The notes: generated by a model not told the origin, from the letters alone. 64,000 bases of DNA from Imbroritus primus (GCA_000272025.2 AKCV02000026.1:124001-188000); one strand, 5' to 3'. Counted from the stretch's first letter, positions 27,385 to 36,239 are shown. A program made the numbers and translations.

Positions 27385-27968
27385 CCGGTTCCAGATCCCC
27401 ACGCGCGCACGATGCTCCTGTTCCAAACGAGGCGCTGCTCGTGCGGGCACTGCAGGGTGTCGTGCGCCGTGGTGGAGATGGACAGTTGCCGGCATTTGCC
27501 GCCACGCTGGGTTTGCCGGCGCCGGCCGTTGCAGCCATGCGCCGGCGTTACTGGCCGCAGGTGATGCAGGAGCCTGCGGAAGCGCCTGCCGACGCTACAT
27601 CTGCGAGCATCACCGTGCTGCCCAAGGATTTTCCGGCACTGATTGGCCTGCTCTTGCAGCATCGTGCGGCTGGCGTGGAAGCGCAGGCCGCCGACTGGCT
27701 GGCCCATGCCATGGCCGCCGCGTGTTTTGGCGAGCATCACCTGTGGGAAGAGCTCGGCCTGCAGGGGCGAGAAGACGTTTCTTGCCTGCTGCACGCTTAT
27801 TTTCCCGACCTGTACCACAAGAACACTCAAAACCTGCGCTGGAAGCGTTTCTTCTTTGCCGAGCTCGGTGCGGCGCGTGGAGATGCGGCGTTGCGTCCGC
27901 CCGGCTGCTCGGCCTGCGATCATTTCGCGTTATGCTTTGCGGATGATGACAAGGCACGAGATGACTGA
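27381..27968 (+). CDS. NifQ-like protein in the mod operon
   Basis: A 195-residue protein of the NifQ family. In diazotrophs NifQ carries a Mo-Fe-S cluster and donates molybdenum for the nitrogenase cofactor. The C-terminal region is diagnostic: KNTQNLRWKRFFFAEL, then a cysteine motif. The family pattern is C-x4-C-x2-C-x5-C; here Cys176, Cys179 and Cys185 are present, but the first position is Leu171. No nitrogenase genes are in the window. The ATG overlaps the modC stop (ATGA), so it is translated with the transporter. A role as molybdenum carrier or store for other enzymes is inference. Confidence 0.8.
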   Translation: MTGSRSPRAHDAPVPNEALLVRALQGVVRRGGDGQLPAFAATLGLPAPAVAAMRRRYWPQVMQEPAEAPADATSASITVLPKDFPALIGLLLQHRAAGVEAQAADWLAHAMAAACFGEHHLWEELGLQGREDVSCLLHAYFPDLYHKNTQNLRWKRFFFAELGAARGDAALRPPGCSACDHFALCFADDDKARDD

Positions 27969-27971
27969 CAG

Positions 27972-28784
27972 ATGACTGCGCAAGACAAACTGGTCGAGCT
28001 GCACGGCTCCGTGTGGATGACCGTGGGTGGCGAAAATTTCGGGGGCAGGGGGCGCATCGGCCTGCTCGCGCTGGTGGCGGAAACTGGCTCTATCACGGGC
28101 GCGGCCAAGGCCATGAAGATGAGCTACAAGGCCGCCTGGGATGCCATCGACGCCATGAACTCGCTCGCTGGCGAGGCGCTGGTCGAGCGGGTGACCGGCG
28201 GTAAGGGCGGCGGTGGCACGGTCCTCACCGCGCGCGGCAAGCAGCTGGTGGAAAACTTCAGGCTGATCGAACAGGAGCACCGCCGCTTCGTGACACAGCT
28301 CAGCGGCCAGGCAGCCGGTATCACGGAGGACTACCTGCTTCTCAGGAGAATGAGCATGAAAACCAGTGCGCGCAACCAGTTTTTCGGCAAGGTTGTCACG
28401 GTGAAGACCGGTGCAGTGAATGATGAGATCGAACTCGAGGTGCTGGGCGGGCATCGCATCATCGCCATCGTCACCTGCGGCAGCACGCAGTCGCTCGGGT
28501 TGAAGCCGGGCGTGGAAGCCTTCGCGCTGATCAAGTCGTCGTCCATCATTGTCGTCACCGACGAAGCAGGCGCGCGCTTCTCCGCTCGCAACAAGCTGGC
28601 CGGCAAAGTCACCCGCGTGCAGCCGGGCGCCGTGAATACCGAGGTGGTGATCGAGCTGCCGGGCGGCGCGGCAGTCGCTGCCATCATCACCAACGACAGC
28701 TGCACCGCGCTCGGCCTCGCCGAGGGCAAGCCGGCTTCAGCCATGTTCAAGGCCTCGAGCGTCATTCTCGGCGTACCTGCCTGA
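27972..28784 (+). CDS. modE: ModE molybdate-responsive transcriptional regulator
   Basis: Dimeric regulator that binds molybdate and represses mod transport genes. The 270-residue protein has an N-terminal winged helix (about 1-115; GSITGAAKAMKMSYKAAWDAID is the recognition region). Two Mop/TOBE-like repeats follow: TSARNQFFGKVVTVKTGAVN and FSARNKLAGKVTRVQPGAVN, each ending in a LGL...G segment. Length and order match E. coli ModE (262 residues). It starts just after the NifQ-like gene. Its likely operator is at 25104-25127. Confidence 0.96.
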   Translation: MTAQDKLVELHGSVWMTVGGENFGGRGRIGLLALVAETGSITGAAKAMKMSYKAAWDAIDAMNSLAGEALVERVTGGKGGGGTVLTARGKQLVENFRLIEQEHRRFVTQLSGQAAGITEDYLLLRRMSMKTSARNQFFGKVVTVKTGAVNDEIELEVLGGHRIIAIVTCGSTQSLGLKPGVEAFALIKSSSIIVVTDEAGARFSARNKLAGKVTRVQPGAVNTEVVIELPGGAAVAAIITNDSCTALGLAEGKPASAMFKASSVILGVPA

Positions 28785-29104
28785 ACATCGTGCTGCACGG
28801 ACGGGCGGGCCTTCGCCGTCCCTGCTTTATCGATACGGGATCGCGCGCCGCCTCATCGTTTCCTGTACTGCTGTCTCCAGCGGCTTCCCGCCCATGTCCT
28901 GCTTCTTCCGCTATCCGGAGCGTTGCCGCGCCTCACACAACCTGCGCAATGTGAGCAGGCACGGCTGCCATGGCGCCCTGCAGGACCGTTCCTGTCTTTT
29001 TGACTGTCGTTTACCCTAGGAACGGCCCCGGAATTGTTCGTGTGCATCTAATATATTATGAGTATATAAAAAGTAGATGACTACATGAGTGAGGAGGCAG
29101 GGCA
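28785..29104. promoter_or_regulatory. control region of the malonate operon
   Basis: 320 bp between modE and the Bug gene. The first 230 bp are GC-rich with no convincing terminator or gene. The last 60 bp are strikingly AT-rich, with CATCTA (29045-29050) and TAGATG (29074-29079) as a perfect inverted repeat around TATA-type sequence, which probably contains both promoter and operator. A GGAGG ribosome site follows at about 29092-29096. Confidence 0.45.
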
Positions 29105-30091
29105 ATGCAACAGGAACGGAGAAGAGTACTGAGTTGTCTCGGCGCTGGCGCCGCCTGGCTGGCCATTCCGGGGGCGCGGGCCGATGTGTGGCCCGCCAAG
29201 CCCGTGAAGCTGATCCTCGGGTACGCGACCGGCGGGGCCACGGATGCCACTGCGCGCATCGTCGGCCGCCGCCTCGAAGCCGCACTGAAGCAACCGGTCG
29301 TCTATGAGTACAAGCCGGGCGCCGGCGCCTCCATCGGCGCAGACTCGGTAGCACGCTCGACCAACGACGGCTACACCATCGGCCTGACCGATACTGGTCC
29401 GATGACGATCATGCCGCACCTGCGCACCCTCAATTACGATCCGCTCAAGGACTTCACGCCGCTCTCCTACGTCTGCTCGACGGGGCTGGCGCTGGTGGTC
29501 AATCCGAATGTTCCCGCCAAGACGCTCGACGAACTGATCGCATTGCTCAAGAAGGCCAAGCCGGGCGAGTACAACTACGCCAGCTCGGGTGTCGGCTCGG
29601 TGCATCATCTGGCCGGCGAAATGTTCAAGCGCAAGGCGGGCGTCACGATGGGCCACGTTCCCTATCGCGGTGCGGGGCCGGCGCTGACCGACCTGATGGG
29701 TGGACAGATCCCGATCATGATGGCGACCATCGGCCCGGCACTGCCCCTGATTGCGTCAGGCAAGATGCGTGTGCTCGGCGTGACCTCCGAAAAACGTTCG
29801 GCGGCGTTGCCCAATGTACCGACGCTGGCGGAGCAGGGCTTGACGGGTTACGAGGCTTCGCTGCGTTTCACGCTCGTCGCGCCGGCCGGTATTCCCGCGG
29901 CGGCAGCTAGCCGCATGCAGGCCGAGCTGCAGAAGATCATGCGTGATCCACAGGTCATTGAAGAACTGGCGAAGCTCGGCAATGACGAGATCGGCCCGCG
30001 CACCCCCAAGGAAGTCGCGGACATCACGCGCGACGACCTGAAGAAGTGGGGTACAGTCATCCGCGAATCCAACATCACACTGGAATCCTGA
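29105..30091 (+). CDS. Bug/TctC family receptor heading the malonate decarboxylase operon
   Basis: Periplasmic solute-binding receptor, 328 residues, of the Bug family. The signal peptide is unusual for its twin-arginine-like start (QERRRVLSCLGAGAAWLA), which could direct Tat or Sec export; cleavage is near GARAD. Family marks are WPAKPVKLILGYATGGATD, KPGAGASIGAD, the YASSGVGSVHHLAGEMF segment and GHVPYRGAG. Good GGAGG site upstream. mdcA starts 10 bp after its stop, so it is probably co-transcribed. Malonate as ligand is inferred from context only. No TctA or TctB partner is adjacent. Confidence 0.88.
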   Translation: MQQERRRVLSCLGAGAAWLAIPGARADVWPAKPVKLILGYATGGATDATARIVGRRLEAALKQPVVYEYKPGAGASIGADSVARSTNDGYTIGLTDTGPMTIMPHLRTLNYDPLKDFTPLSYVCSTGLALVVNPNVPAKTLDELIALLKKAKPGEYNYASSGVGSVHHLAGEMFKRKAGVTMGHVPYRGAGPALTDLMGGQIPIMMATIGPALPLIASGKMRVLGVTSEKRSAALPNVPTLAEQGLTGYEASLRFTLVAPAGIPAAAASRMQAELQKIMRDPQVIEELAKLGNDEIGPRTPKEVADITRDDLKKWGTVIRESNITLES

Positions 30092-30101
30092 CGCATAGGG
30101 C

Positions 30102-31766
30102 ATGACCTTGACGATCCCATCCATGTCCCGCCAGTGGAACACCCTGGCGGATGACCGCCGGCAACGCCTGGCGCGCGTGGGCGCGCTGGCCTCCGGCAAA
30201 CATGTCACGGCCGGTGAGGTCGTGCCGTTGCTGGAAGCGCTGCTGCAACCAGGCGACCGTGTCTGCATCGAGGGCAATAACCAGAAGCATGCCGACTTCC
30301 TGTCGGCCTGCCTGGCCCAGGTGGATCCGGCGCGTGTACATGACCTGCATATCGTGCAGTCCAATCTCGCGCTGGCCTCGCACCTTGATGTGTTCGAGCG
30401 CGGCATCGCCCGCAAGCTCGACTTTTGCTATTCGGGCGAGCAAGGTGTGCGCATGGCGCGCCTCATCAAGGACGGCCGGATCGAAGTCGGGGCGATCCAC
30501 ACCTACCTCGAGCTCTACAGCCGCTACTTTGTCGACCTGACGCCGCGCGTCGCCTTCGTGGCGGCGCAGAGCGCCGATGCCGAGGGTAACCTGTACACCG
30601 GACCGAACACGGAAGATACGCCAGCCGTGGTCGAGGGCACCGCGTTCAAGAGCGGTATCGTGATTGCCCAGGTGAACGAAATCGTGGAGCGCGTACCGCG
30701 CGTCGACGTACCGGCCGACTGGGTGTCGTTCGTGGTAAAGGCGCCGAAGCCGCATTACATCGAGCCCATCTTCACGCGCGATCCGGCACAGATCAGCGAG
30801 ATCCAGATCCTGATGGCCATGATGGTCATCAAGGGCATCTATGATCCCTACGAGGTGCGACGCCTGAACCATGGCATCGGCTTCGACACGGCGGCCATCG
30901 AACTGATCCTGCCGACCTATGCCGAGTCGCTTGGACTGCGCGGCAAGATCTGCGAATACATGAGCGTCAATCCATGCCCGACGCTGATTCCCGCCATCGA
31001 GTCGGGTTTCGTCAAGAGCATTCACTGCGCTGGTTCCGAGCTTGGCATGGAGCGCTATGTCGAGCAGCGCTCCGATGTGTTCTTCAATGGTCCGGATGGC
31101 TCGATGCGCTCGAACCGCGCGTTCTGCCAGCTGGCGGGGCACTATGCCGACCTGTTCATCGGCTCGACGCTGCAGATCGACCTTGAAGGCAACTCGTCCA
31201 CCGCCACGCTCAACCGCATCGCCGGCTTTGGCGGCGCGCCGAATTTCGGCAGCGAATCGCGCGGCCGCCGGCATTCGAGCCATGCGTGGCTGAAGGCTGG
31301 CGCGGAGAGTGCGAGCGGCATCTCGCGCATGCCGCGCGGGCGCAAACTGGTCGTGCAGATGGTCGAGACGTTCCGCGAAAAGATGCAGCCCACGTTCGTG
31401 GAGCAACTGGACGCATTGCAGTTGCAGCAGGATTTCAATCTCGATCTGCCGCCGGTGATGATCTACGGCGATGACCTGACGCACCTCGTGACCGAGGAAG
31501 GCATCGCCCACCTGCATCGCTGCGCGACTCTGCGCGAGCGCGAGCAGGCGATTCGCGGCGTGGCCGGCTATACCCCGGCCGGTCTCGCGCGCGACCGCAG
31601 AGCGGTGGAGAACTTGCGCGACCAAGGCATCATCCAGCGGCCCGAGGATCTTGGCATCGACGCCCGGCTGGCCACGCGCGACCTGCTGGCGGCGAAGTCC
31701 ATCAAGGATCTGGTGCGCTGGTCTGGCGGACTGTACGACCCGCCCAAACGCTTTCGTCACTGGTAA
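30102..31766 (+). CDS. mdcA: malonate decarboxylase alpha subunit (acetyl-ACP:malonate ACP transferase)
   Basis: Transfers the acyl-carrier protein from acetyl-ACP to malonate, giving malonyl-ACP and acetate, in the cytosolic biotin-independent malonate decarboxylase. The 554-residue protein carries typical MdcA stretches such as CIEGNNQKHADFL, QSNLALASHLDVFERG, and VFFNGPDGSMRSNRAFCQLA. The late GFGGAPNFGSESRGRRHSS belongs to the CoA-transferase-like fold. It is followed by mdcC after 5 bp. Together with mdcC, D and E it forms the four-subunit enzyme. Confidence 0.96.
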   Translation: MTLTIPSMSRQWNTLADDRRQRLARVGALASGKHVTAGEVVPLLEALLQPGDRVCIEGNNQKHADFLSACLAQVDPARVHDLHIVQSNLALASHLDVFERGIARKLDFCYSGEQGVRMARLIKDGRIEVGAIHTYLELYSRYFVDLTPRVAFVAAQSADAEGNLYTGPNTEDTPAVVEGTAFKSGIVIAQVNEIVERVPRVDVPADWVSFVVKAPKPHYIEPIFTRDPAQISEIQILMAMMVIKGIYDPYEVRRLNHGIGFDTAAIELILPTYAESLGLRGKICEYMSVNPCPTLIPAIESGFVKSIHCAGSELGMERYVEQRSDVFFNGPDGSMRSNRAFCQLAGHYADLFIGSTLQIDLEGNSSTATLNRIAGFGGAPNFGSESRGRRHSSHAWLKAGAESASGISRMPRGRKLVVQMVETFREKMQPTFVEQLDALQLQQDFNLDLPPVMIYGDDLTHLVTEEGIAHLHRCATLREREQAIRGVAGYTPAGLARDRRAVENLRDQGIIQRPEDLGIDARLATRDLLAAKSIKDLVRWSGGLYDPPKRFRHW

Positions 31767-31771
31767 CGACC

Positions 31772-32077
31772 ATGGAACATCTGGAATACGAATTCGGGCC
31801 ATTCGCACCAGCTCGGACCATCGCACCGACGCTGGTCGGCGTGGTCGGATCCGGCAACATGGAGGCCCTGATCGAGCCGCGTCCGCTTGGCGGCATGGTG
31901 CGCTTTATCGTGGATACGTCGATCAGCGGCTTTGGCGCGACCTGGCAGGCAGTGTTGCGCGATTTTGCCGAGCAGCGTCGGGTCGGCGACCTGCTCGTGA
32001 CGATCAACGATGCAGGTGCCACGCCGTCCGTGGTATCGCTGCGGCTGGCGCAGGCCGCCGAAGACCTGGGAATCTGA
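31772..32077 (+). CDS. mdcC: malonate decarboxylase acyl carrier protein (delta subunit)
   Basis: Carrier that holds the substrate on a 2'-(5''-triphosphoribosyl)-3'-dephospho-CoA arm. The 101-residue protein has the attachment-site motif VVGSGNME (about 24-31), whose Ser receives the prosthetic group added by MdcG. It contains the family's RFIVDTSISGFG and LVTINDAGATPSVVSLRL. It sits between mdcA and mdcD; the mdcD ATG follows one base after its stop. Confidence 0.95.
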   Translation: MEHLEYEFGPFAPARTIAPTLVGVVGSGNMEALIEPRPLGGMVRFIVDTSISGFGATWQAVLRDFAEQRRVGDLLVTINDAGATPSVVSLRLAQAAEDLGI

Positions 32078-32078
32078 C

Positions 32079-32999
32079 ATGCAGGCAAGTACAACCAAGC
32101 CTGGCATTGGTGCGGGCAGTTACTACGAGGCGACGGCGCGCCAGCGTGTCGCCGGTCTTTTCGATGCAGGCTCGGTGCAGGAGATTCTGCCGCCGCAGGC
32201 ACGCGTCGTCAGCCCGCATCTCGGCACGCTGGGTTTGCCGGTCGCGTTCGATGACGGCGTGATGATCGGCAGCGCGCGGCTGAATGGCCGCACGGTGCTG
32301 TTCGCGGCGCAGGAGCCGGCATTCATGGGCGGCTCCGTCGGCGAGGTCCATGGCGCCAAGCTGACTGGCCTGCTCAAGCGCGCCGCGCAGCGCAAGCCAG
32401 ACGCCGTGGTGCTGCTGTGGGATACGGGCGGCGTGCGGCTCCATGAAGCCAATGCAGGACTGGTCGCCATCTCCGAAATCCAGCGCGCAGTGTTTGAAGC
32501 CCGTGCCGCTGGCGTGCCGGTGATCGTGGTGTGCGCCGGTGGCAATGGCTGCTATGGTGGCCTGGGTATCGTCGCACGATGTTGCGACCATATCGTGATG
32601 ACGGAAGAAGGACGGCATTCGGTGTCAGGGCCTGAGGTCATCGAATCGCAGAAGGGCGTGGAAGAATTCGATGCCATGGATCGGGCGCTGGTGTGGCGCA
32701 CCATGGGTGGCAAGCATCGCTACCTGCTCGGCGAGGCCGGCAGTTTCGCCGCGGACACGATGGGTGAACTGCGCCAGGCCGTCGCGGCGCTGCTCGACCA
32801 GCCGGTGGCGCTGACGCTCGAGGCGGTGCAGCGCGAGCATCAGGCGCTGGCGCGTCGTCTGCAACGTTTCGGTGCGGCACAGGACGCCATCGAGATCTGG
32901 TCTGCCCTTGGCGTAGAACAACCGGCCGACGTGCCGATGCTGGATACTGCGGCATTTGTCGCAATGGCCGATGCGATCCGGGAGCGTGTCGATGCATGA
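32079..32999 (+). CDS. mdcD: malonate decarboxylase beta subunit
   Basis: With MdcE it decarboxylates malonyl-ACP to acetyl-ACP. The protein is carboxyltransferase-like and starts at the ATG at 32079 (306 residues; the longer frame from 32010 lies within mdcC). Visible features are SYYEATARQRVAGLFDAGS, FAAQEPAFMGGSVGEVHGAK, LLWDTGGVRLHEANAGL and the oxyanion-type glycine stretch CAGGNGCYGGLGI. It overlaps mdcE by 8 bp. Confidence 0.96.
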   Translation: MQASTTKPGIGAGSYYEATARQRVAGLFDAGSVQEILPPQARVVSPHLGTLGLPVAFDDGVMIGSARLNGRTVLFAAQEPAFMGGSVGEVHGAKLTGLLKRAAQRKPDAVVLLWDTGGVRLHEANAGLVAISEIQRAVFEARAAGVPVIVVCAGGNGCYGGLGIVARCCDHIVMTEEGRHSVSGPEVIESQKGVEEFDAMDRALVWRTMGGKHRYLLGEAGSFAADTMGELRQAVAALLDQPVALTLEAVQREHQALARRLQRFGAAQDAIEIWSALGVEQPADVPMLDTAAFVAMADAIRERVDA

Positions 33000-33696
33000 T
33001 GTTCTGAGTCTCTGCAACCTGCTTTTCCCGGCGGGCCATGCCGTCCGTGTGGAAGGTGACCTCGTGCACGGCACGGGCGATACGGCGCGCGGCCCGGTCG
33101 CCGTCGTCGGCACGTGCAACCGCGCCGGCATTGGTGTTGACCTCGCCTTCGCGCTGGCTGGCCACGTGCTGGAGATTGTCGAGCACCATCCGGAGCGGCC
33201 GATCCTGATGCTGGTCGATACCCAGGGCCAGCAACTGGCGCGGCGCGATGAATTGCTGGGCAACGCCGGCTACCTGGCGCATCTCGCGAAGTGTTTCGAG
33301 GTCGCGCGCATGCGCGGGCACCGGCTGCTGTGCCTGGTCTATGGCGAGGCGGTCAGCGGCGGTTTTCTGTCGCTCGGTATGATTGCCGATCGGACTTATG
33401 CTGCCACCGATGCGCAGATCCGCGTAATGGCCTTGCCGGCCATGTCGCGCATCACGCAGATTCCCATCGAAGACTTGCAGGACTTGTGCCGTACTTCGGC
33501 CATCTTCGGTCCTGGGGTTGGCAACTATGTGCGACTGGGGGCGGTCGAGGCGGCCTGGGAAGGCGACCTCGCCATGCAGCTGCAGCAGGCGCTCGCGGTA
33601 CCGCCCGCAGGCGATCTGCGCGCCACGCTTGGTGCACAGCGCGGCGGGCGGACACATGCCGCGCAGGTTATTGCGGATGTGCTGGCCGCGCCGTGA
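32992..33696 (+). CDS. mdcE: malonate decarboxylase gamma subunit
   Basis: Partner of MdcD in the decarboxylase step. The 234-residue protein starts at the ATG at 32992, which overlaps the mdcD stop; an earlier in-frame ATG at 32956 is inside mdcD. It has the crotonase-like features VAVVGTCNRAGIGVDLAFAL, ILMLVDTQGQQLARRDELLG and VYGEAVSGGFLSLGM. Its stop overlaps the mdcG start (TGATG). Confidence 0.95.
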   Translation: MHDVLSLCNLLFPAGHAVRVEGDLVHGTGDTARGPVAVVGTCNRAGIGVDLAFALAGHVLEIVEHHPERPILMLVDTQGQQLARRDELLGNAGYLAHLAKCFEVARMRGHRLLCLVYGEAVSGGFLSLGMIADRTYAATDAQIRVMALPAMSRITQIPIEDLQDLCRTSAIFGPGVGNYVRLGAVEAAWEGDLAMQLQQALAVPPAGDLRATLGAQRGGRTHAAQVIADVLAAP

Positions 33697-34391
33697 TGCT
33701 GCCCACGGACTCCGGTACCCGACGACATAGCCGCATCTGGCTCGAGACTACGCTCGAGGTACCGGAGATCGGCAACTGTCCGGATGCCCGGGCAGTGCAG
33801 GCGGTGCTGGACTGGGTAAATGCCGGACGCCCTCTCGTCGGACGCAGCCGCATGGCCGGTGATGCCTTGACCGGCATGCCACTCGGGCTGGCGCTGCCTC
33901 CCGTCGCCGGCACGCGTCCACGGATCGCATGTTGCGTCCCCATGACCGCCGTGCAGCGCGTGGCGCCGCCGTTGTCCCTGGGCGAGGTGCTTCCGGTATT
34001 GCCCATGTCGATGCAGCCAGTCGCCCGTGAACTGGTCCACTATGCTACCGGCATGGGGATGCCGCTGGGCGTGTATGGTTCGGCGTTCTGGCAACACACG
34101 GCTGGCGATGGTTATCTGCACGCTGATTCCGACCTCGATTTACTGGCGGCGCCGTGCGATGGTATCCAGGCGTGCCAATGGCTCGCGCAACTAGTCCACT
34201 GCGAGACCGTGGCGCCATTCCGGCTCGATGGTGAAATCCGCTTGCCGGATGGCGCCACGGTCAATTGGCGTGAACTGGCCGGGGAGGCGTCCAGGCTGCT
34301 CGTGCGCACGGACGCGGGGCCGGTCTTGCGGTCGCGTGCCGAAGTGTGGGCCACGTGGGATACGGCGGCGCAAGCGGAGCTACGGCCATGA
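33696..34391 (+). CDS. mdcG: malonate decarboxylase holo-ACP synthase (phosphoribosyl-dephospho-CoA transferase)
   Basis: Attaches the triphosphoribosyl-dephospho-CoA arm to MdcC. From the ATG at 33696 the protein has 231 residues. It has a nucleotidyltransferase-like core visible in VYGSAFWQHTAGDGYLHADS followed by DLDLL, which supplies paired acidic residues, and ends DGATVNWRELAGEASRLLVR. The start overlaps the mdcE stop, and its own stop overlaps mdcB (ATGA). Confidence 0.92.
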   Translation: MLPTDSGTRRHSRIWLETTLEVPEIGNCPDARAVQAVLDWVNAGRPLVGRSRMAGDALTGMPLGLALPPVAGTRPRIACCVPMTAVQRVAPPLSLGEVLPVLPMSMQPVARELVHYATGMGMPLGVYGSAFWQHTAGDGYLHADSDLDLLAAPCDGIQACQWLAQLVHCETVAPFRLDGEIRLPDGATVNWRELAGEASRLLVRTDAGPVLRSRAEVWATWDTAAQAELRP

Positions 34392-35284
34392 CGTCATCGG
34401 CCGTGACCTCTGAAGTGTTGCCACGGTCGCGGAGTTCGGCCTCCGTGCCGGGGGAGGCGCCTCCAGCCTATGCGCGAACAATCCGCAACGCTGCCGTGCG
34501 GGCGCTGCAGGAGGAAGTCATTACCTATCCCAAGCCCGGGTTGGTCAGCCTCGTCGATACTGGCAGCCATGTCGATATGGATGCGACGACTTTCGCGCGC
34601 AGTACGCTGGCCTTGCGGCACTACTTCAGCCGCATCGCCGTGGCCGGAGCGGAACGCGCACCGTTCGGCGTGCTCCGGCGTTTGGGTATCGAGGCCGAGA
34701 TTGACATGTTACGGGCCACACATGGCATTAATACGCACCGCGGCGCCATCTTCAATCTCGGGCTGCTGGCAGCCGCGGCGGGTTTTCGCGCACAGCATGG
34801 GGCCGGCACTGGTACCGACACCGTTGCGCTGGGCGCAATCGTGCAGGCGTGCTGGGGCGATGATCTGGCTCGTCACCGGCGCGACGCCGCTAGCCATGGC
34901 AGCCGGGCCAGTGCGATGCATGGTGTCGGTGGTGCCAAGGCGGAGGCGCTTGGCGGCTTTCCGTCACTCTATGAGGTCGCCTTGCCCGCATACCGCTCGG
35001 TGCTCGCTGCGGGCTTGTCCGCCAACCAAGCGCGCGTGCAGGCATTCTTCGCCCTGCTAGCCCGGCTCGACGATACCAATCTTCTGCACCGCGGGGGCGG
35101 GGCGGGTCTGGCATTTGCCCAGACCGAAGCACGCGCGTTCCTCGCCGCTGGAGGCGTTCATGTGCCAGCATGGCGAACACGCGCCATCGCGCTGCATCGG
35201 GCCTTCTGCGCCCGCCGCCTGAGTCCCGGCGGCAGCGCCGATCTGCTGGCGGCCTGCCTGCTGGTTCATCGCATCGAGGGTTGA
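34388..35284 (+). CDS. mdcB: triphosphoribosyl-dephospho-CoA synthase
   Basis: Makes the prosthetic-group precursor from dephospho-CoA and ATP; a homologue of CitG. From the ATG at 34388 the protein has 298 residues, with the family stretches EEVITYPKPGLVSLVDTGSH (substrate region), INTHRGAIFNLGLL and the DDTNLLHRGG segment. In Klebsiella mdcB follows mdcA; here it sits between mdcG and mdcH, so the maturation genes are grouped at the 3' end. Confidence 0.95.
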   Translation: MTSSAVTSEVLPRSRSSASVPGEAPPAYARTIRNAAVRALQEEVITYPKPGLVSLVDTGSHVDMDATTFARSTLALRHYFSRIAVAGAERAPFGVLRRLGIEAEIDMLRATHGINTHRGAIFNLGLLAAAAGFRAQHGAGTGTDTVALGAIVQACWGDDLARHRRDAASHGSRASAMHGVGGAKAEALGGFPSLYEVALPAYRSVLAAGLSANQARVQAFFALLARLDDTNLLHRGGGAGLAFAQTEARAFLAAGGVHVPAWRTRAIALHRAFCARRLSPGGSADLLAACLLVHRIEG

Positions 35285-35290
35285 ACAGTT

Positions 35291-36202
35291 ATGCCGGATT
35301 TCGCCGTCATCTGTCCGGGGCAGGGGAGCCAGTTTCCGGACATGTTCGAACTGGCAGTTGCCGATGTACGGGCGCGGGAGGTGCTGGAGCGGTTCAGTGA
35401 TGCCCTGTCGGTCGACCTGGTCGCACATGCGCGGCGCGGTGACGACCTGTTCGGCAATGCCTATGCACAGCCTGCACTGGTTGCCCTGGCGAGTGCCACC
35501 TGGGCCGCGCTTGCACCCGACGTACCCGAACCCGTGGCATTTGCCGGCTACAGCGTCGGTGAAGTGTCCGCCTGGAGCTGTGCCGGTGCGTGGAGTCCGG
35601 AGCAGGCCGCACAGGTTGTCCAGTCGCGCGCAGCCTGCATGGACCGGTACGCTCCGCCGGACTGCGGCATGCTGGCTGTGCGGGGTGTATTGCTGGAACA
35701 GATGCAGGCAGGCCGGGACGTCTTTGTCGCCATCGTGAACGATGCCGATCACGCCGTCCTGGCAGGGTCACGTCCCGCGTTGCTGCAGGCCGAGCAGGCA
35801 CTCAAGGCGGCGGGTGCGTGGACACGCCTGCTGGATGTTCATGTGCCATCACATACGCCATTGCTCCAGCCAGCCGCGGAAGCCTTTCGGCTCGACTTGG
35901 CGAGGGTGCCGCTGCAGCGTCTGTCGATCCCGGTGCTGCGCGGTCTGGATGGCGCCCGGTGCTGGGATCAGGCGGCTTGCCTTGAGGCCCTGCCGCGCGC
36001 CGTGGCTGAACCGATTCGCTGGGTGGACTGCATGCACGGCCTTGTGGAATCAGGGGCGCGTGTGGTGCTGGAACTGGGGCCGGGGCGCTCACTGACCAAA
36101 CTCTGCGGCGACAGCGGTTTGTCGCTCAAGGCTCGCTCCGTCAACGATTTCCGCTCATTCGGCGCGGCGACCGACTGGCTGCGCCGGCAGCTGGACGACT
36201 GA
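35291..36202 (+). CDS. mdcH: malonate decarboxylase malonyl transferase (malonyl-CoA:ACP transacylase)
   Basis: Malonyl-CoA:ACP transacylase-type enzyme, FabD-like, that primes MdcC with malonyl groups. The 303-residue protein has the N-terminal ICPGQGSQF and the nucleophile elbow AGYSVGEVSAW (Ser about 88). The His of VHVPSHTPLL and a late ELGPGRSLTKL complete the acyltransferase pattern. It is the last gene of the operon, 6 bp after mdcB, and is followed by a bidirectional terminator. Confidence 0.95.
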   Translation: MPDFAVICPGQGSQFPDMFELAVADVRAREVLERFSDALSVDLVAHARRGDDLFGNAYAQPALVALASATWAALAPDVPEPVAFAGYSVGEVSAWSCAGAWSPEQAAQVVQSRAACMDRYAPPDCGMLAVRGVLLEQMQAGRDVFVAIVNDADHAVLAGSRPALLQAEQALKAAGAWTRLLDVHVPSHTPLLQPAAEAFRLDLARVPLQRLSIPVLRGLDGARCWDQAACLEALPRAVAEPIRWVDCMHGLVESGARVVLELGPGRSLTKLCGDSGLSLKARSVNDFRSFGAATDWLRRQLDD

Positions 36203-36239
36203 GCCGGCAGCCGGGCACGGCGTGTTGGCTGTCCGCAGG

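Noticed and set aside
27381-27968. Evidence for nitrogen fixation
   Set aside because: The NifQ-like gene stands alone in a molybdate operon and lacks one motif cysteine; no nif structural gene is visible.
28785-28830. Terminator after modE
   Set aside because: Only a 6-bp imperfect stem without a T-tract was found.
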